In this document: piece by piece, positions 1 through 11,697 of the stretch
How the letters are laid out: each line of letters opens with the position of its first letter
How positions within the stretch are numbered: the first letter of the stretch is position 1
Assembly (NCBI GenBank): GCA_025345505.1
Contig: JANVCC010000020.1
Location: 51,130,401 to 51,194,400, forward strand
Direction of reading: 5' to 3'
Source of the DNA: Todiramphus chloris collaris
Taxonomy: Eukaryota; Chordata; Aves; Coraciiformes; Alcedinidae
Length of the DNA: 64,000 nucleotides
Notes under the pieces: model-generated
What the model was told of the DNA's origin: nothing
The model's input: only the letters and a program-made list of their open reading frames with translations
Databases searched by the model: none
Position numbers and translations under genes: made by a program

Positions 1-2595
1 ATTCTATGACACTATAATGGGACTGATGGTCCTTGTGCAGGAAAGGGGTTGACTTTTTATTTTGAGGGAGCCTGAAAATTCAACTCTGATGTGCAGGCTA
101 CATGCCCTTTTGACAGCTCAGATGTCAGTACTTAGGCTTTACCTGCATTACTAACTATTGTGATTGCTCACTGTTAACTTGTGAAATGAGATGAGAGGAT
201 CTCATTATAAGGAGGTGCACTATCCATTACCAATGCTGGTTTTTTCAAATGAGACTCATTTTCAGTTGGAATTTAACAACACCAAACAGTCTGGATGGAG
301 GCAGAAATAGTTTAATTGTCGCAAAAGTCAACGCAATTTGCCAGAGGAATGAGGAACTTTAATAGCGTGGATGTTAAATCACTCTGGCTATTCATCTTCA
401 CTATGCATGAGAGATGTCCAGTCCTCCAACCACTGGCAAATGGATGCATGACTGTTCTCACCTCCACCAGCAACATCAACTGCTCTCTTAAGAAGAAGTC
501 ATGGCTCAGTCCCTTGAAGGTGACAGCCAACCACTGGCTTTGCTGTCCTGTAAAACAGCATCATGCACAAATTAATCTGGGCTCATTCCTAAAATCAGTG
601 CTGCCTTACTAATTAAGATGGACACAAATTACAAGTGTCTTTTGTCCTTTTCAAATTTTCAGACACAGCTGCCAGCACTCACTAGTTCTGGAAGAACTTG
701 TTCAGAGTTCAGACCACTGTTTTCTGATCAGTTCTGCAAAAAAGGTACTATGTAAAACAGTTCCCCAGTTCATAAAACTGGGTCATCCCAGCTTTCTAAA
801 CTCTGTACAATATCCAAAGCAAATATTTTCTCAGGACCATCAGTTTTATCAACTTTATTAATTTTGTTTTATTTCTCAAAAAGCACATAACAACTGGATA
901 ACTGGAGATGATGGGTGAGAAGACTGTGTAAGCACAGTTATGAGGAAGAACATAAACATTTTTGGATAGGTAGTGAAAGAGGGAAGAGACTGCCAAGGGC
1001 AGACAATCCTTAAAGGCAGGGAGAAGAAGAGAGACAGGAGTGAATATGAAGGCTATGCAGGCACAGGCAGAATCTAGGACTAAATTTACCATAAAATTAG
1101 CAGGAATTGGTGTATCTACATTGCACGTAATGCACAGATCAAGGTTGGTGGTTGGCAGCCTCCTCTGAAGGGAATAGGAAGGGTGCCTTCTTGATTTCTG
1201 TCTTCTAGCTCAGGGATCAATGAGACATTTCTAGGGATGCTTTATGATTTCCAGCTGAAGGGCACATGATGAGCATTTACTTATTCCCTTGGAGTGACTC
1301 CTGCTGCCTCTCCTAAATGTTTTAGCCTCCATTGCAGACCTTTATAGACTGCACTGTAAACAATAAATGGTTAAAAGCCAAAGAGGAAGGAAATCGCTGG
1401 TTAACTAATCCTAATTAAAATTGCCCCTAGATGATGTGCAAGCTCTGAGCCACCTGTTATGGGCACCAAAATCTCTTCCAAACTTAGCTTTTGATGTTTT
1501 CCATGTGTGCTCCTTTCCAGCCTTTTCATGTGCCTGTTATTTCTGCTGTTATTTGCTACTTCAGAGTCTGATTCTTTAGGTCAGGAGGTATTTTGTCACT
1601 GACTGCTGCATGGACAGACACAGGCTTCAAAAGGTAGGTTTTATTGTTGTTTCTTTAAAAAAAAAAAAAATCATTATTGGTAGCAGAAAAAGAAACTACA
1701 TTTGCAAACAGAAAATGGTAAGAGGAGAGTCACGTGTCTCTTGATCATGATTATGCTATCAGAAGCACATTGGCATAATGAAGGGATAATTACTAACTAT
1801 TCTGGGTTCTGTTTTCACACATTTATGAAGATTAAGCATGGGAGCGGGCAGGTTGTCACTGATTTTAGGCAAAGCCCTTTAGCAGGCGTGAAGGAGCTTA
1901 AACGTAGATGGGGAAACAGTTCATCATTTGTAACCCCCCTCTGCATTTCTAAGCAGGATTAAATTCACTGCTCAGCAGCAAAAGCGCAGCATGGAGCTGC
2001 ACAAGCAATGCCTAGTCATCATAATTCTTCATAGGAGCAGAAGAGGCAAGGCTGGTGAGTATTAAAATATCAGGAGCCTCATACCCAGCAGTTACAATAT
2101 CAGAAGGCTTTATATCAACTTAGCTGCCTCTTGCACACAGAGTATGAAGTATTTTGCCCAAATTTAGCTTGTCTTTGTTTTGGTTCAGGTAAGATAGTTC
2201 CATGCAAATCTGTACTTTCCATCACAAAACCTCTAGCCCATAATCTGTTGGCAGGATAACTTTGAGGGACAATACTAGGCAGGGATGCTTCCATGGGATA
2301 AAAGATTTCCAACACGTGCTCTGGTTCCAATTCTTTAAAACTATATTGAAAGGCACATCCTCATGCTGTCACTGAGCAGACTTGAAGGCCAGGGACCTCA
2401 AGCCCACACCTCTCTGTATAACTAGAACCTAATTTTTCAGACCTGTCATTAGCACTGGACATCCTCTTGGCATTCAACTTGAAATGCATGTTTTCCCCTT
2501 ATATGGGTTAAAGCCAATGAGGCTGACTATTTTCAGTGATTCAAACATATATATCTCATGATCAGTCTTTATGGATTTGCTCCAGATTTTGTTGT

Positions 2596-2631
2596 GCTAA
2601 TTAGCATTCCAGGTGGCCAGGAGTTAATTAG
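2596..2631. promoter_or_regulatory. Paired TAATTAG sites flanking an E-box-like core
   Basis: A perfect 10-bp palindrome GCTAATTAGC (2596-2605) is followed about 20 bp later by TTAATTAG (2624-2631), with CAGGTGG between them. TAATTA is the core bound by paired- and Antp-class homeodomains, and CAGGTG is bound by bHLH or ZEB-type zinc-finger factors. Such spacing is common in developmental enhancers but also arises by chance in AT-rich DNA. Enhancer function is inference only. Confidence 0.2.
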
Positions 2632-3941
2632 TAAGCTATGTGTTTCAGGGTGCACCATAACTGTATATATATAAATTGTTACTGAATATAATGTATTTGA
2701 TGATGTGGCAGAAATGCTTTAGCTTGCGCAGGACAACTGAAATGTATGTATTATTAGCAACTGTGTAGTTCTGTACTTTAATTGGCTTCATCTGGATTTG
2801 GGTTTTAGATGTCTGGGGATTAGGGTCTTAATCTGAAGTCCATTTATAATATCCTGATTTTAATTTCCATAATTTTCATGTCAGTCTATTCTTCATGAGA
2901 TACGATGATCTTCCCTCAGATGCTAAAAGGGAACCTGTTTGAGTTTGGACATCTGGGAAAGATGATAGAAGGCCAACAAGACCTCCTGATGGTAAGGTGC
3001 CACCAGTACCTTTGGGCCTTGAGCAGCAATCCAGTGTCTCTCAATTGTTTTCTTCCTATTTGTCACCCTCGAAGGTCGCCTTAGCACACAGATGGCCCCT
3101 GTTCAATGAAGCATGGAGGAAGGCAGCCAGAATGCAGGCGGCAGCTGTCCCCAGCAGCATGACAGATTGAAATTTTCTTGTGTCACCACTAAGCAGGAAG
3201 CAAAGCATGTGCTCTTTGCTCCTACCACCAAATCTGCAAGTCCCTTCATGCTGTGGTGCCTGTTCTTTCCATGGGTATGTCTGGACCCAAATATATTGGT
3301 TTTTCCATTCCTCTCTTCTGTTCCCATGAGGCCAAGTTGCAGGGCTGCATCCTCCCCTTGCAGAGTGGTGCTGGTACAAGGGAAAAAGATTAATATGAAG
3401 GAGGCAGAGAGGATCAGCAGGGTGTGTGCAGTGACTCTTACAGAGACAGTTTGACTTGTCACCACCCATGGACACCCACCTTGGTGGATTCAGGAGCTTC
3501 CTGTGGATTGGCAGGTCAGTACTCTATTAGTAGCATCCATCCCATTCCTGCAGCCAGGTCTCTGAACACAGCAGTATGCTTCTGAAGAGCTACAGAGGGC
3601 TTTTTGCCATTAAATTCTGTCTTGTTGACGTATTTGTTGCAGTAATGCCTCACTCAGCATCCAGAAACACAGCCTGAGACTATTAGCACAGTTCATAATT
3701 TCAGCAGTGCTTATGCAGCTTCAGATTGGAGTCTGTTCTCTTATCAGTGTCATCATTTACTTCAGCATAATTTATTTTTTTTTTTTAATTCACACCCTCC
3801 TCGCACATGCACAGACCTCAGAGATTTTCATGCATTTAAATGAAAAAGATGAACAGTTCCCTTTTCTTGTTCACATTATGCAGCATCGCCCTTCTCTGTA
3901 CTTCATCCTATTTCAAAGCTGTCATGCAAACAAACCCAACT

Positions 3942-3967
3942 AAAAAAAAAAAAAAAAAAAAAAAAAA
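3942..3967 (+). repeat. A26 homopolymer
   Basis: Uninterrupted run of 26 A, then GAAAAA. It makes a lysine run in a 168-codon open frame that has no other sign of being real. No retrocopied gene body could be recognised upstream, so it is treated as a simple repeat rather than a processed-pseudogene tail. Confidence 0.9.
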
Positions 3968-4504
3968 GAAAAACTCATTAAAGAAGTGTGCATCCTATCA
4001 GCCTTCTGCCTTGGCGCCTTCTCTTACTGTATGTGAAGGGAGAAATCCCTTCTCCTGCTTGACCTCCTCTTTCAGGTGTTTTCACTTCTTCTTCCCTAGC
4101 TGTGATCCAGTATCTCTGCCTCCCCAGAGGGCTCTGGTCTGCTCCAGCTGCCCAGTAAGCCCCTACTCCTTCCCCCACCACACACGTGTGGGTTTTAGTA
4201 TTCCAGGACCAAGGAGTTACTGTTTTCTAAAGCATTTTATGTTTTCCTCCTTGATTGTTCTAGAAGTAGGAATTCTCTTTTACCGTGAAATCTGTCCTGG
4301 CAAGCACACTCTACTGCCAGGAAGCACCTTTTTTTCCCCCACTTGAGTATATCTGGATGGAGGAGTCATGGAATCTCTTTCCTCCACCACTGGAATAGCT
4401 GATTGTTTTTAATATTATTTCTTACTCACTTTTATATCATCTAAGTCAGCTTTAGAGGAAGACTCAGCCATAGGCCTTCAACATGCATTGATTTCATTTT
4501 TTAA

Positions 4505-4522
4505 ATTATTATTATTATTATT
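4505..4522 (+). repeat. (ATT)6 microsatellite
   Basis: Six perfect ATT units inside AT-rich sequence. Simple tandem repeat. Confidence 0.85.
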
Positions 4523-5563
4523 GAAGTATGATTGCCACTCTAGCTTATCTTAGCCTTCTTCATCATGCCAAACAGTTATAGTCTGGTAAGCCCGCCTCTT
4601 TTTATGTCCCTGCCTTTTGATTATTCAGCTATGCTGAATAGAATTTTTTCTGCAAGTTAAGCAGCCTGGATTCCTGTCCACAGAAAATAAATCTTCTTTA
4701 GCAGAGACTAAACATGAAGGCAGTGCTTCCAGCTCTGGAGTTCACTGTTGGACTGGTGGCAGGGGTATGTAAGCAGGAAGCATTGTTCTTGCTCTCAGTG
4801 TGTGTGTGGCACTTCTTGCTGTCTCTCCTGAACAACAGTCATAAAACCATATCAGACACACCTAAAAAACTCCCCAAAAGGGGAAAATCACAGGAAAATG
4901 CAAAAAAGCCCAAATTAATTAATATCCCGGGAAAGGGAAGTATGATGGGGTAGAGCTCAAAAGAGCAAAATGCAAATTGTTTCTGTAGAATTAGTGAGTA
5001 TCTGCAGCTGAAGCTCTTTGTGAGAAGATGCTGATGTTGGTATAGCTCTGGTGGGGAACTTAACACGGATCACAGAATGAAAGAGTGAGATACACTGAAG
5101 CAGGCATGGGACAACAGGTCAACACTTTCACCAGTAAACCTCTGGTATCCCACAGAGATCCCTGATGGCCAAAAGACTGCCTTTTCCAAAGAGGAATATG
5201 TCCTGGTAGCAAGACCTCCAGTTTTTGGTAAAAATAACTACTACTTACTTCACAGGCCCACAGAAAAGCACATGCCTGGGCAGCAGGAGACCAACAGATC
5301 ATAGGAATGAAAGTGGATCTGCCAACTTCTGTGCAGAACATCTATCAGTGAATTTAAGCTGCCATATCTTCACAGCTCCTAGGAAAACTTCAGATTACCT
5401 TGATTTTTATCCACACATGGAAGGTGAATTGGCCTAACTCTTAATGATTTGTGAGATGAGGGCTGCTTCTCATTTTCAGTTAATACATTAACCTCTTTGT
5501 CAGTGATGAGTAAAGAGCAGTTTTGAATTCACAGTATGTTTTTAAAGTTTCTTTCAAAGAATT

Positions 5564-5573
5564 CCCCCCCCCC
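5564..5573 (+). repeat. C10 tract
   Basis: Ten consecutive C followed by TCCC. It is a G-run on the minus strand and prone to length polymorphism. Confidence 0.85.
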
Positions 5574-7379
5574 TCCCGCCATGTATCCCATGAGAAACCA
5601 GGCTGCCAAACTGCTCCAGGAAGCTCTTCTGAGATAGACATCCACTCTGTGTATGGTCTGTATTTGTGAAGCAGAGCACAAAGCCCTTTTTCCATTTAAT
5701 CCATATTAATTATCTCTCTGCAGCTCCTCTATAGTTTCCTCCCAGCCTAGGTGCCAAAACATGTGCGGCTGCATCTTGAACAAACCAGAGCCTTTCACTG
5801 CACACCTGGTAAGTCAACACTCCAAAAATAAAAATAAATAAAAAGGTTTACTGCTGAAGAATTGAGGCTCTCCACACTTGAAAACTGAATGTCTTGGGAC
5901 TGTGGACTGAAGCAGATATTTTTAGTGCCATCAATATCTCCCGGAGTTGATATCTCCCAAGACAGATGGTTGTTTCCCACAGAACGTTGTCAAATGTTTG
6001 CTCAGCCAAGATCAGTTTTGTTCCAAGTCCTTTCCCACCTTCTGGTGAAATATATTTCACTTGCCAGACAAAAAATTAAAGGAACAGCATGAAACCATGT
6101 CACTCTAGAGGGTTCTCGTTCCCATAGTTCCTTACCATCCTTTAGCCATGTGACTGACATCTCTTTTGGTGCCCATGGAAGAATAATAGATGTATTCGCA
6201 GTGGAAAAGCAATGCCAAAAAGTTGAGGGCTTAGGTCTTATGTCTCATGTCAGAGGCTGATTCATTCTGGGACCTATGACAAGTCACTTCTCAGCCTATC
6301 AAGGGTCTTGCTGCCACACTCTGCTGTTAGATCTCCTAAAAGCAAAGAAATACCAAGAACCTTGCATTGATCTCTTAGGAAAATGAATGGCAAGGTGGTA
6401 GGAGGACCAGAAGTGATGCTGAAGAGGAGGTATGGAGGAAGCATGGAGGGTCTGAGTTGCGTCCATTGCTGAGCAGCAACTGCACCATTTCTTTTAATTA
6501 CAAGCCCACATGAGTCTGGAGACATGGAGACCATTTATGGTGTCTGGCAGCGCACTGGACTGGGTGGATTTTCAGCTTAAGTTAGTGGGGGGCAAAGGAA
6601 TTCTTAAAGGGTGGCATGGAACATATTTCCATTAATGCCTTATTTGTAAAACCTGACACCATGAAACAAATGTTTCATTTCTTTTCCTTGCTGGTTGCTA
6701 TTTTCAGCAGAGCCTGACTTGTTACATCAGAAGAGAGAAAGCTGGTGCTTTCCAAAGTGCAAGCTTCTTTATAATGCCTAATTCTTAAAAGTGAGAAATT
6801 ACAGCTGCCAGTGCCTGTAGCAGTTTCTGAAATCTCAGAATGGTTCTTTCCTGTTATGCTTTTGCTTGTTGTGGCTGTTTAGGCTGAAAACTGTTAATTT
6901 TCTATCTGGTCATTTTCTATCTAGGATGTTGGCAATCCAGGATCAATAGTGTATCTCCCATCTTTATCACTTCATACATAACAATAATTCCAATTTAGTT
7001 TTGTAATTTTAAATCCCTTTGAAAAACCTACAAAATATAAAATTCTTTCTTCTGCATGTGGAAAGGTAAATTGGATCATCAAGAATATTCTTTCCATGTT
7101 GCTCTATAATTTTTTTTATTTTAGTTTCAGATGCAAGTGTTGATAGGGAAGTCAATGCTATTATGGTCCAAAATATTTTTCATCAATTTTTTTGTGAGAG
7201 AAATCTGTTCAAACCAGCCTGACTTTTTAAGCAAACTTGTATCTTCAGACTGCTTATTAGGAAGAGGATTTTGGGCAGAAGAAACGTGCTAGTCTTAGTA
7301 TTGTACCTCTTGTTTGGGATTTGCCCAGGGTTCATTAATATTTTCTTAATGATTAGAGTCCTTGTCCTTAACTCATGGA

Positions 7380-8338
7380 AGACTCCAGTCTTATTCAACA
7401 TCTTCATTAATGACCTGGAAGAAGGGATAGAGTGTACCCTGAGTAATTTGTTGATGATACTAAACTGGGAGGAGTAGCTGATAAACTGGAAGGCCATGCT
7501 GCCATCCAGCAAGATCTGGGCAGACTGGAGAGCTGGGCAAAGGCAAACCTAATGAAGTTTAAGAAGGATAAGAGTAGAGTCCTACAGCTGGGGAGGAACA
7601 ACACTATGTACCAGTACAAGTTAGGGGTAGACCCACAGGAAAGTAGCCCCATGGAAACGGTCCTTGGCATCCTGGTAGGCAATAAGTTATCCATGGAACA
7701 GCAATGTGCCCTTGTGGCCAGGAAGGCCAATGGTATCCTGGGGTGCATAAAGAAGAGTGTGGCCAGCAGGTTGAGGGAGGTTCTCCTCCCCCTCTACTCT
7801 GCACTAATGAGACCACATTTGGAGTATTGTGTTCAAATCTGGTCTCCCCAGTTCAAGAGGGACAGGGAAATACTACAGAGAGTCCAATGGAGAGCTACAA
7901 AGACAATGAAGGGATTGGAACATCTTTCTTATGAGGCAAGGCTGAGATACCTGGGACTGTTTAGCCTGTTAGTCTTCTGAACAGTCTAAGCAGTCTGAGA
8001 GTGGATTTTGCTGATGTTTACAAATATCTGAAGTGTGTATGTCAAGTAGGAGGGTCCAGTCACTTTTCAGTTATGTGATAGGATGAGAGGTAATGGTAGC
8101 AAGGTGAAACACAGGAAATTACCCCTCAACATGAGGAAAAACTTCTTTACTGTGAGAGTGACAGATCACTGGAACAGGCTGCTCAGAGATGTTGTGGAGT
8201 TTCCTTCTCTAGAGACTTTCAAGACCCACCTGGATCTGTTCCTTTGTGGCATGCCCTAGGTGTTCCTGTGTTGGCAGGGGGGTTGGACTCAATGATCTCC
8301 AGATATCCCTTCCAACCCCTACCATTCTAGGATTCTAA
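7380..8338 (+). mobile_element. CR1 LINE, 5'-truncated, degraded
   Basis: Non-LTR retrotransposon fragment covering the end of the ORF2 reverse transcriptase and the 3' UTR. The visible protein begins with [12 protein letters not shown]. It then passes through a one-base frameshift at the catalytic FVDD motif (the usual CR1 motif is FADD) into a frame carrying QQCALVARKANGILGCIKK, PLYSALMRPHLEYC and RVQWRATKTMKGLEHLSYE. The last part, [23 protein letters not shown], is in another frame. The 3' UTR has the CR1 signature of a GGGGGGTTGGACT stretch and ends near TAGGATTCTA, a decayed copy of the ATTCTATG-type terminal repeat. The 5' truncation and lack of obvious target duplication fit CR1 biology. 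It is older than the copy at 43.5 kb, with more frameshifts. Confidence 0.93.
7552..7980 (+). pseudogene. CR1 ORF2 reverse-transcriptase tail fragment
   Basis: An open stretch of 142 codons within the CR1 element. It aligns, by recognition, with the thumb and C-terminal part of CR1 ORF2p: MKFKKDKSRVLQLGRNN, QQCALVARKANGILGC, LPLYSALMRPHLEYC, SPQFKRDREILQRVQ. The ATG is internal, since the methionine belongs to the conserved NLMKF motif, so it is not a true start. The frame closes at a TGA soon after LGLFSL, where intact copies continue into a [16 protein letters not shown] segment. It encodes no functional protein: the endonuclease, fingers and palm are missing. Confidence 0.9.
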
Positions 8339-10099
8339 AAGGTGTTTTCAGCCTCCTCCTGCCAGACAAGCATCTTTTCCATTTTCAAAATCCTGTGTAT
8401 ACATAAACACATATTACATACATATATCCATACCCAAATTACTGCTAAACTGTTAACCCGCAGAAATTACTTTCTGTCACCTGGCAAAGTCATGAGCAAG
8501 CCTCTGTGTAAAGCCTTTTCATATTGGAAATCTAATTGCCCATATGGTGGTTGTCTTTTTATGGCAATTTATCAATGGAAGCAAGGGTTGCAGTGTCATA
8601 TTGACTCCTAGAAAAGACTAGATGTGATGGTAATCAATCATTTGGTCAACAAGTAGCTTTGGGACAACCAAATGCCTACCCTGTTTTAAGCGGCATGCTT
8701 GTACAAAGAGAAATAAAGGAAATGCAACAATTCCATATATGAAAAAACCAAAATAAAACAAAAACAGAGGAAAACCACACACATACACAAACTGGAGGGG
8801 GGGGGGGGGTGTTAATTATTAAGCCTTATTTTATCTCTATTTTCCTACTCAGCAGTCAGTTTCCCACCTGCTCTTTTTAGGATCTTTCTGATCTGCCTTA
8901 AGCTGTAAGGAGAAAAACTCTTGCTGTCTGCTTGAGAATATTTGTGTGCAAAGGTCAAGCTCCTGCTCTTAGATCTTTGCTCTGGAGTTCACCTCCCAGA
9001 TGCATTAATTCATGAAACAGAGATGGATCATCATCACCATTAAGATACAAATCAAGCTGCCTATCCTGTAAAGGATTCCCCTGCCTGAAGCAAAACAGAA
9101 CTGTTAATGCATTTTTTATAAACAATGCTGTTAAAGATGCATGAAAGATGTGTTGTAAATATGAAAGTAGAATTATCACTTTTTTTTTTTTCCTTACTTC
9201 ATAAAACATAGTACATAAATCTCCAGGTCAAATTCCCTCTGATGCAAATTTATGACCCTCTAATTTCAAGAGTTTTGCATATTTCCTTTGCTATAGTATT
9301 ACAATTTCTGTGAGAGCTCTGAAACCCTCCTGTTAGGATGTTTGCAAATGTAGCAAGTTCAATTATGGAACTATGCAATAGTCAAATTATAAAAACACTT
9401 GAATGTGAACAGAGCAATTGCAGACAACATTTATGAATAGTTACAGAGAAGTTGTAATCTCCTGATTCTGCTCCCCAACCAAGGCTATGGCAGGTTTAAC
9501 ATGTAGTGTGGTTCTTTACTTGCCCATCCCTTGTAAGAGATGCTAGGCAAAGACTTAGGTGGGGGCTGTGTTTCAGTTATGTCCCAGCCACGTTGCCCGC
9601 TGGGTTGTTATCCCACCTAGTGGCTGCAGTCTGCCTGCTCTCCCTTCACACAAGATGCTTTTTTTTTTTCTGTGATATTGGCGAAACAAGTCAAGGTTTG
9701 ACGTATTACTTCAGTTATCAGTGAATGTGCCTTCAAATTGCTTAGTCAGATGGTCAAATGCATGCCCTTGCCTTAACTGCATAACACCAGGGACAGGTTT
9801 CACACTCAGATGGGGATTCATATCATCTAAATTCATTTATCAAATACCTAATAATAATGTCAGTACTCTCTGTCATTCTTTTTGCATTTGTATCTGGCGC
9901 CTAAGTTGGGCACATCAAGATAATCTGAATAAGCCCCTTCCTATCCCTGCTTATGGAACCAGCTCAAGTTCCCCTAAGTCCCTAATGGCAGTCACAAAAT
10001 TGAATTTTATCTTCTCTGCTGTCAGTGTCCACAATACACTTACACACTGTCCATCCACTTCACCATCAATCCAACTTTGGTCTGATTGAAAATGAAAGT
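8339..10099. other. Unannotated interval, no gene seen
   Basis: No coding, RNA or transposon signature recognised. It contains a G13 run at 8797-8809, CA-rich sequence just upstream of it, and T runs near 9180 and 9659. Open frames are short and overlapping. Confidence 0.55.
8797..8809 (+). repeat. G13 homopolymer
   Basis: Thirteen consecutive G after ACTGGA, preceded by short CACACAC-rich sequence. Likely polymorphic in length and error-prone in sequencing. Confidence 0.85.
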
Positions 10100-10290
10100 T
10101 GTCCTGGGTTTGGCTGGGATAGGATTAGTTTTTGCCAGAAGCTGGAAGGTGGTCACAATCAGAATAGACAACTGAACCAAGCAACCTGTTATTCTATACC
10201 ATACTGGGCAGTCAGAGTGGCTCAGCACTGCTTTTTGGTTTGTTCAATCTTGCTTCTTTTGTGTATTATTTCATTGAAATAATATACAAC
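10100..10290 (+). mobile_element. Degraded ERV LTR fragment, related to the LTR at 23.8 kb
   Basis: The segment begins TGTCCTGGGTTTGGCTGGG and continues with ATAGGATTAGTTTTT. This matches the 5' end I recall for a widespread bird ERV LTR and the same end of the minus-strand LTR at 24340. After an apparent internal deletion it shows AGACAACTGAACCAAGC and TATTCTATACCATACTGGGC, corresponding to the stretch upstream of the TATA box in the better copy. The 3' end is unclear and no convincing target duplication was seen. It is non-coding, so the retroviral genes are absent. Confidence 0.5.
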
Positions 10291-10839
10291 ATGAGTGATA
10301 GAAACAGGAATGCTCTACCTGTACACAAGATGCCACTTTCCCTGCTCCTGCCACAAGCTGAAACCACATGCTGAAGTAAGTCGAAAGTAGGTGCCCTGGT
10401 GCCAGCCCTCCCCTTACATAAGTGGCATGACAGCAGCATGAGATCAAATATCTCATTGTCTTGTTTGGTTGTTTATCCCAGCTATGGCCCCTCTTAGCTG
10501 CAGCTCCTCCCAACTGCTTGGGCCAGCAGCTGCTTGTGATAATTAAGCTGAGGGGAACCCAGGACACATGTATAAAAAAAAATATATATGTAATCATATT
10601 GATAGAAAACAAAAATATTTTTCTGACTATGATTTTTACTAAATAAATCTCAGTATTTAATTTCTTTTTGTTGAACAAACCATAAGAAAAGGAATTGCTT
10701 CAGCCTACTGACATCCAGTTAAATTAAAACATTCCTACCTGTGCTCTTTCTTCCTATGTACTGGAAGAAAATTTTCCCTAGGAAAGTGAAAAAAAGGCAC
10801 AGAAACTTGACATATACTTTCTTTTTCTGTGCTGTATTT

Positions 10840-10851
10840 TATATATATATA
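10840..10851 (+). repeat. Short (TA)n microsatellite
   Basis: About six TA units between GTATTT and ATTTGG. Simple repeat. Confidence 0.75.
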
Positions 10852-11392
10852 ATTTGGTGTTGAAATGCATTTACCATCAATACCATAGTCAATTGAACAG
10901 TCACCTTCTTCACACAGAAAACTTATAGTTCCCCTCTCTGTGAGCTGCTTGCTGCATGCAGCCTGGAAAGCTGTTTCCCTAGGCTCCCAATTAGCCACCT
11001 ACCCAAACTGTCTTTTCAAACTGGATCAAGTATCCATGATTCCTTTTGTATGTCTTCCTACTGCCTGCTGCACTTTAATTTACATTTCTAGCAGTATCCT
11101 TTACAAGTGGTCTGCCCGTCTGGTTATACCATGGAAAGATTTGCTGGATTGGCAAGCCCTTTGCAGGATGCAGATACTAAAGCTTCTGGCATCCCTGACT
11201 GCTGCTACTTCTTGTCTCCAGTTTTCCTACAGCTGTGGGGTGCTCACACAGTCTGTGGATGAGAGGGATTTCCTGTGGCATGATGGTACCTGCAGTGGTG
11301 AGTTAGGAGTAGTGGTGGTTTTCCCAACCAAGCTGCAGGTCAGTGTCAGGGCACAGGCATCGCTGGGCAAAAAAACAAAGGAAATAAATTCT

Positions 11393-11426
11393 GAAATTTC
11401 TACTACTGTAGCTGTAGTAGAATTTC
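11393..11426. repeat. Inverted repeat (hairpin) GAAATTTCTACTAC / GTAGTAGAATTTC
   Basis: The left arm (11393-11406) pairs with the right arm (11414-11426) with one bulged base around the loop TGTAGCT. The left-arm core is repeated directly at 11421-11438 (AATTTCTACTACTGTAAC), so the unit is both palindromic and tandemly duplicated. No function is evident. Confidence 0.7.
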
Positions 11427-11655
11427 TACTACTGTAACTTTTGCTATTTAAGTCTTGTGGGCAGATGCTCACTACGTAAAACTTTAGATTCTGGTAATGA
11501 ACTCCTGCTTAGCTTATGATCAGGTTCTAAAACTAATTGCTCTGGAATTAATGATGCAGGGTGGCTTTTTTGTTTAATCATTCTATCTGTATACTGTAGA
11601 TACACCAGACTTATCAGATCAACTCTGAAAGGATTGTTTGCTGCCTCCCAGTAAT

Positions 11656-11697
11656 ACTGTAATCCTCAGACTAAAGACTGTAATTCTCAGACTAAAA
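11656..11697 (+). repeat. 21-bp tandem duplication, two copies
   Basis: ACTGTAATCCTCAGACTAAA followed by G, then ACTGTAATTCTCAGACTAAA followed by A. The copies differ at two positions (C/T inside, G/A at the end). It looks like a recent slippage or duplication event. Confidence 0.85.

Larger units (their letters stand above)
1..7379. other. Unannotated AT-rich interval, no gene seen
   Basis: No host gene is supported here. Open frames are short, overlap on both strands and lack start, splice or family signals. The interval holds an A14 run near 1658, an A26 run at 3942-3967, an (ATT)6 microsatellite at 4505-4522 and a C10 tract at 5564-5573. A 10-bp palindrome containing the E-box CACGTG lies at 4181-4190. 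Two TAATTAG-type homeodomain sites flank an E-box at 2596-2631. It is most simply intergenic or intronic bird DNA. Confidence 0.6.

Noticed and set aside
1-20. ATTCTATGAC at the window start, considered as a CR1 3' terminal repeat
   Set aside because: Only ten bases are available and nothing upstream can be seen, so the match is not informative.
3840-4346. Open frame of 168 codons on the plus strand
   Set aside because: Part of it is a lysine run made by the A26 tract, and the rest is low-complexity serine/proline/leucine sequence with no domain or splice context.
6267-6297. Possible MIR SINE core (CTGGGACC ... GACAAGTCACTT ... CAGCCT)
   Set aside because: Only about a dozen bases match the remembered core and the flanks do not continue the MIR consensus. 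It is too weak to annotate without a profile search.
10940-11437. Open frame of 165 codons on the plus strand
   Set aside because: No recognisable domain or supporting signals. It overlaps another open frame on the opposite strand and contains the repeat-derived end at 11393-11437.
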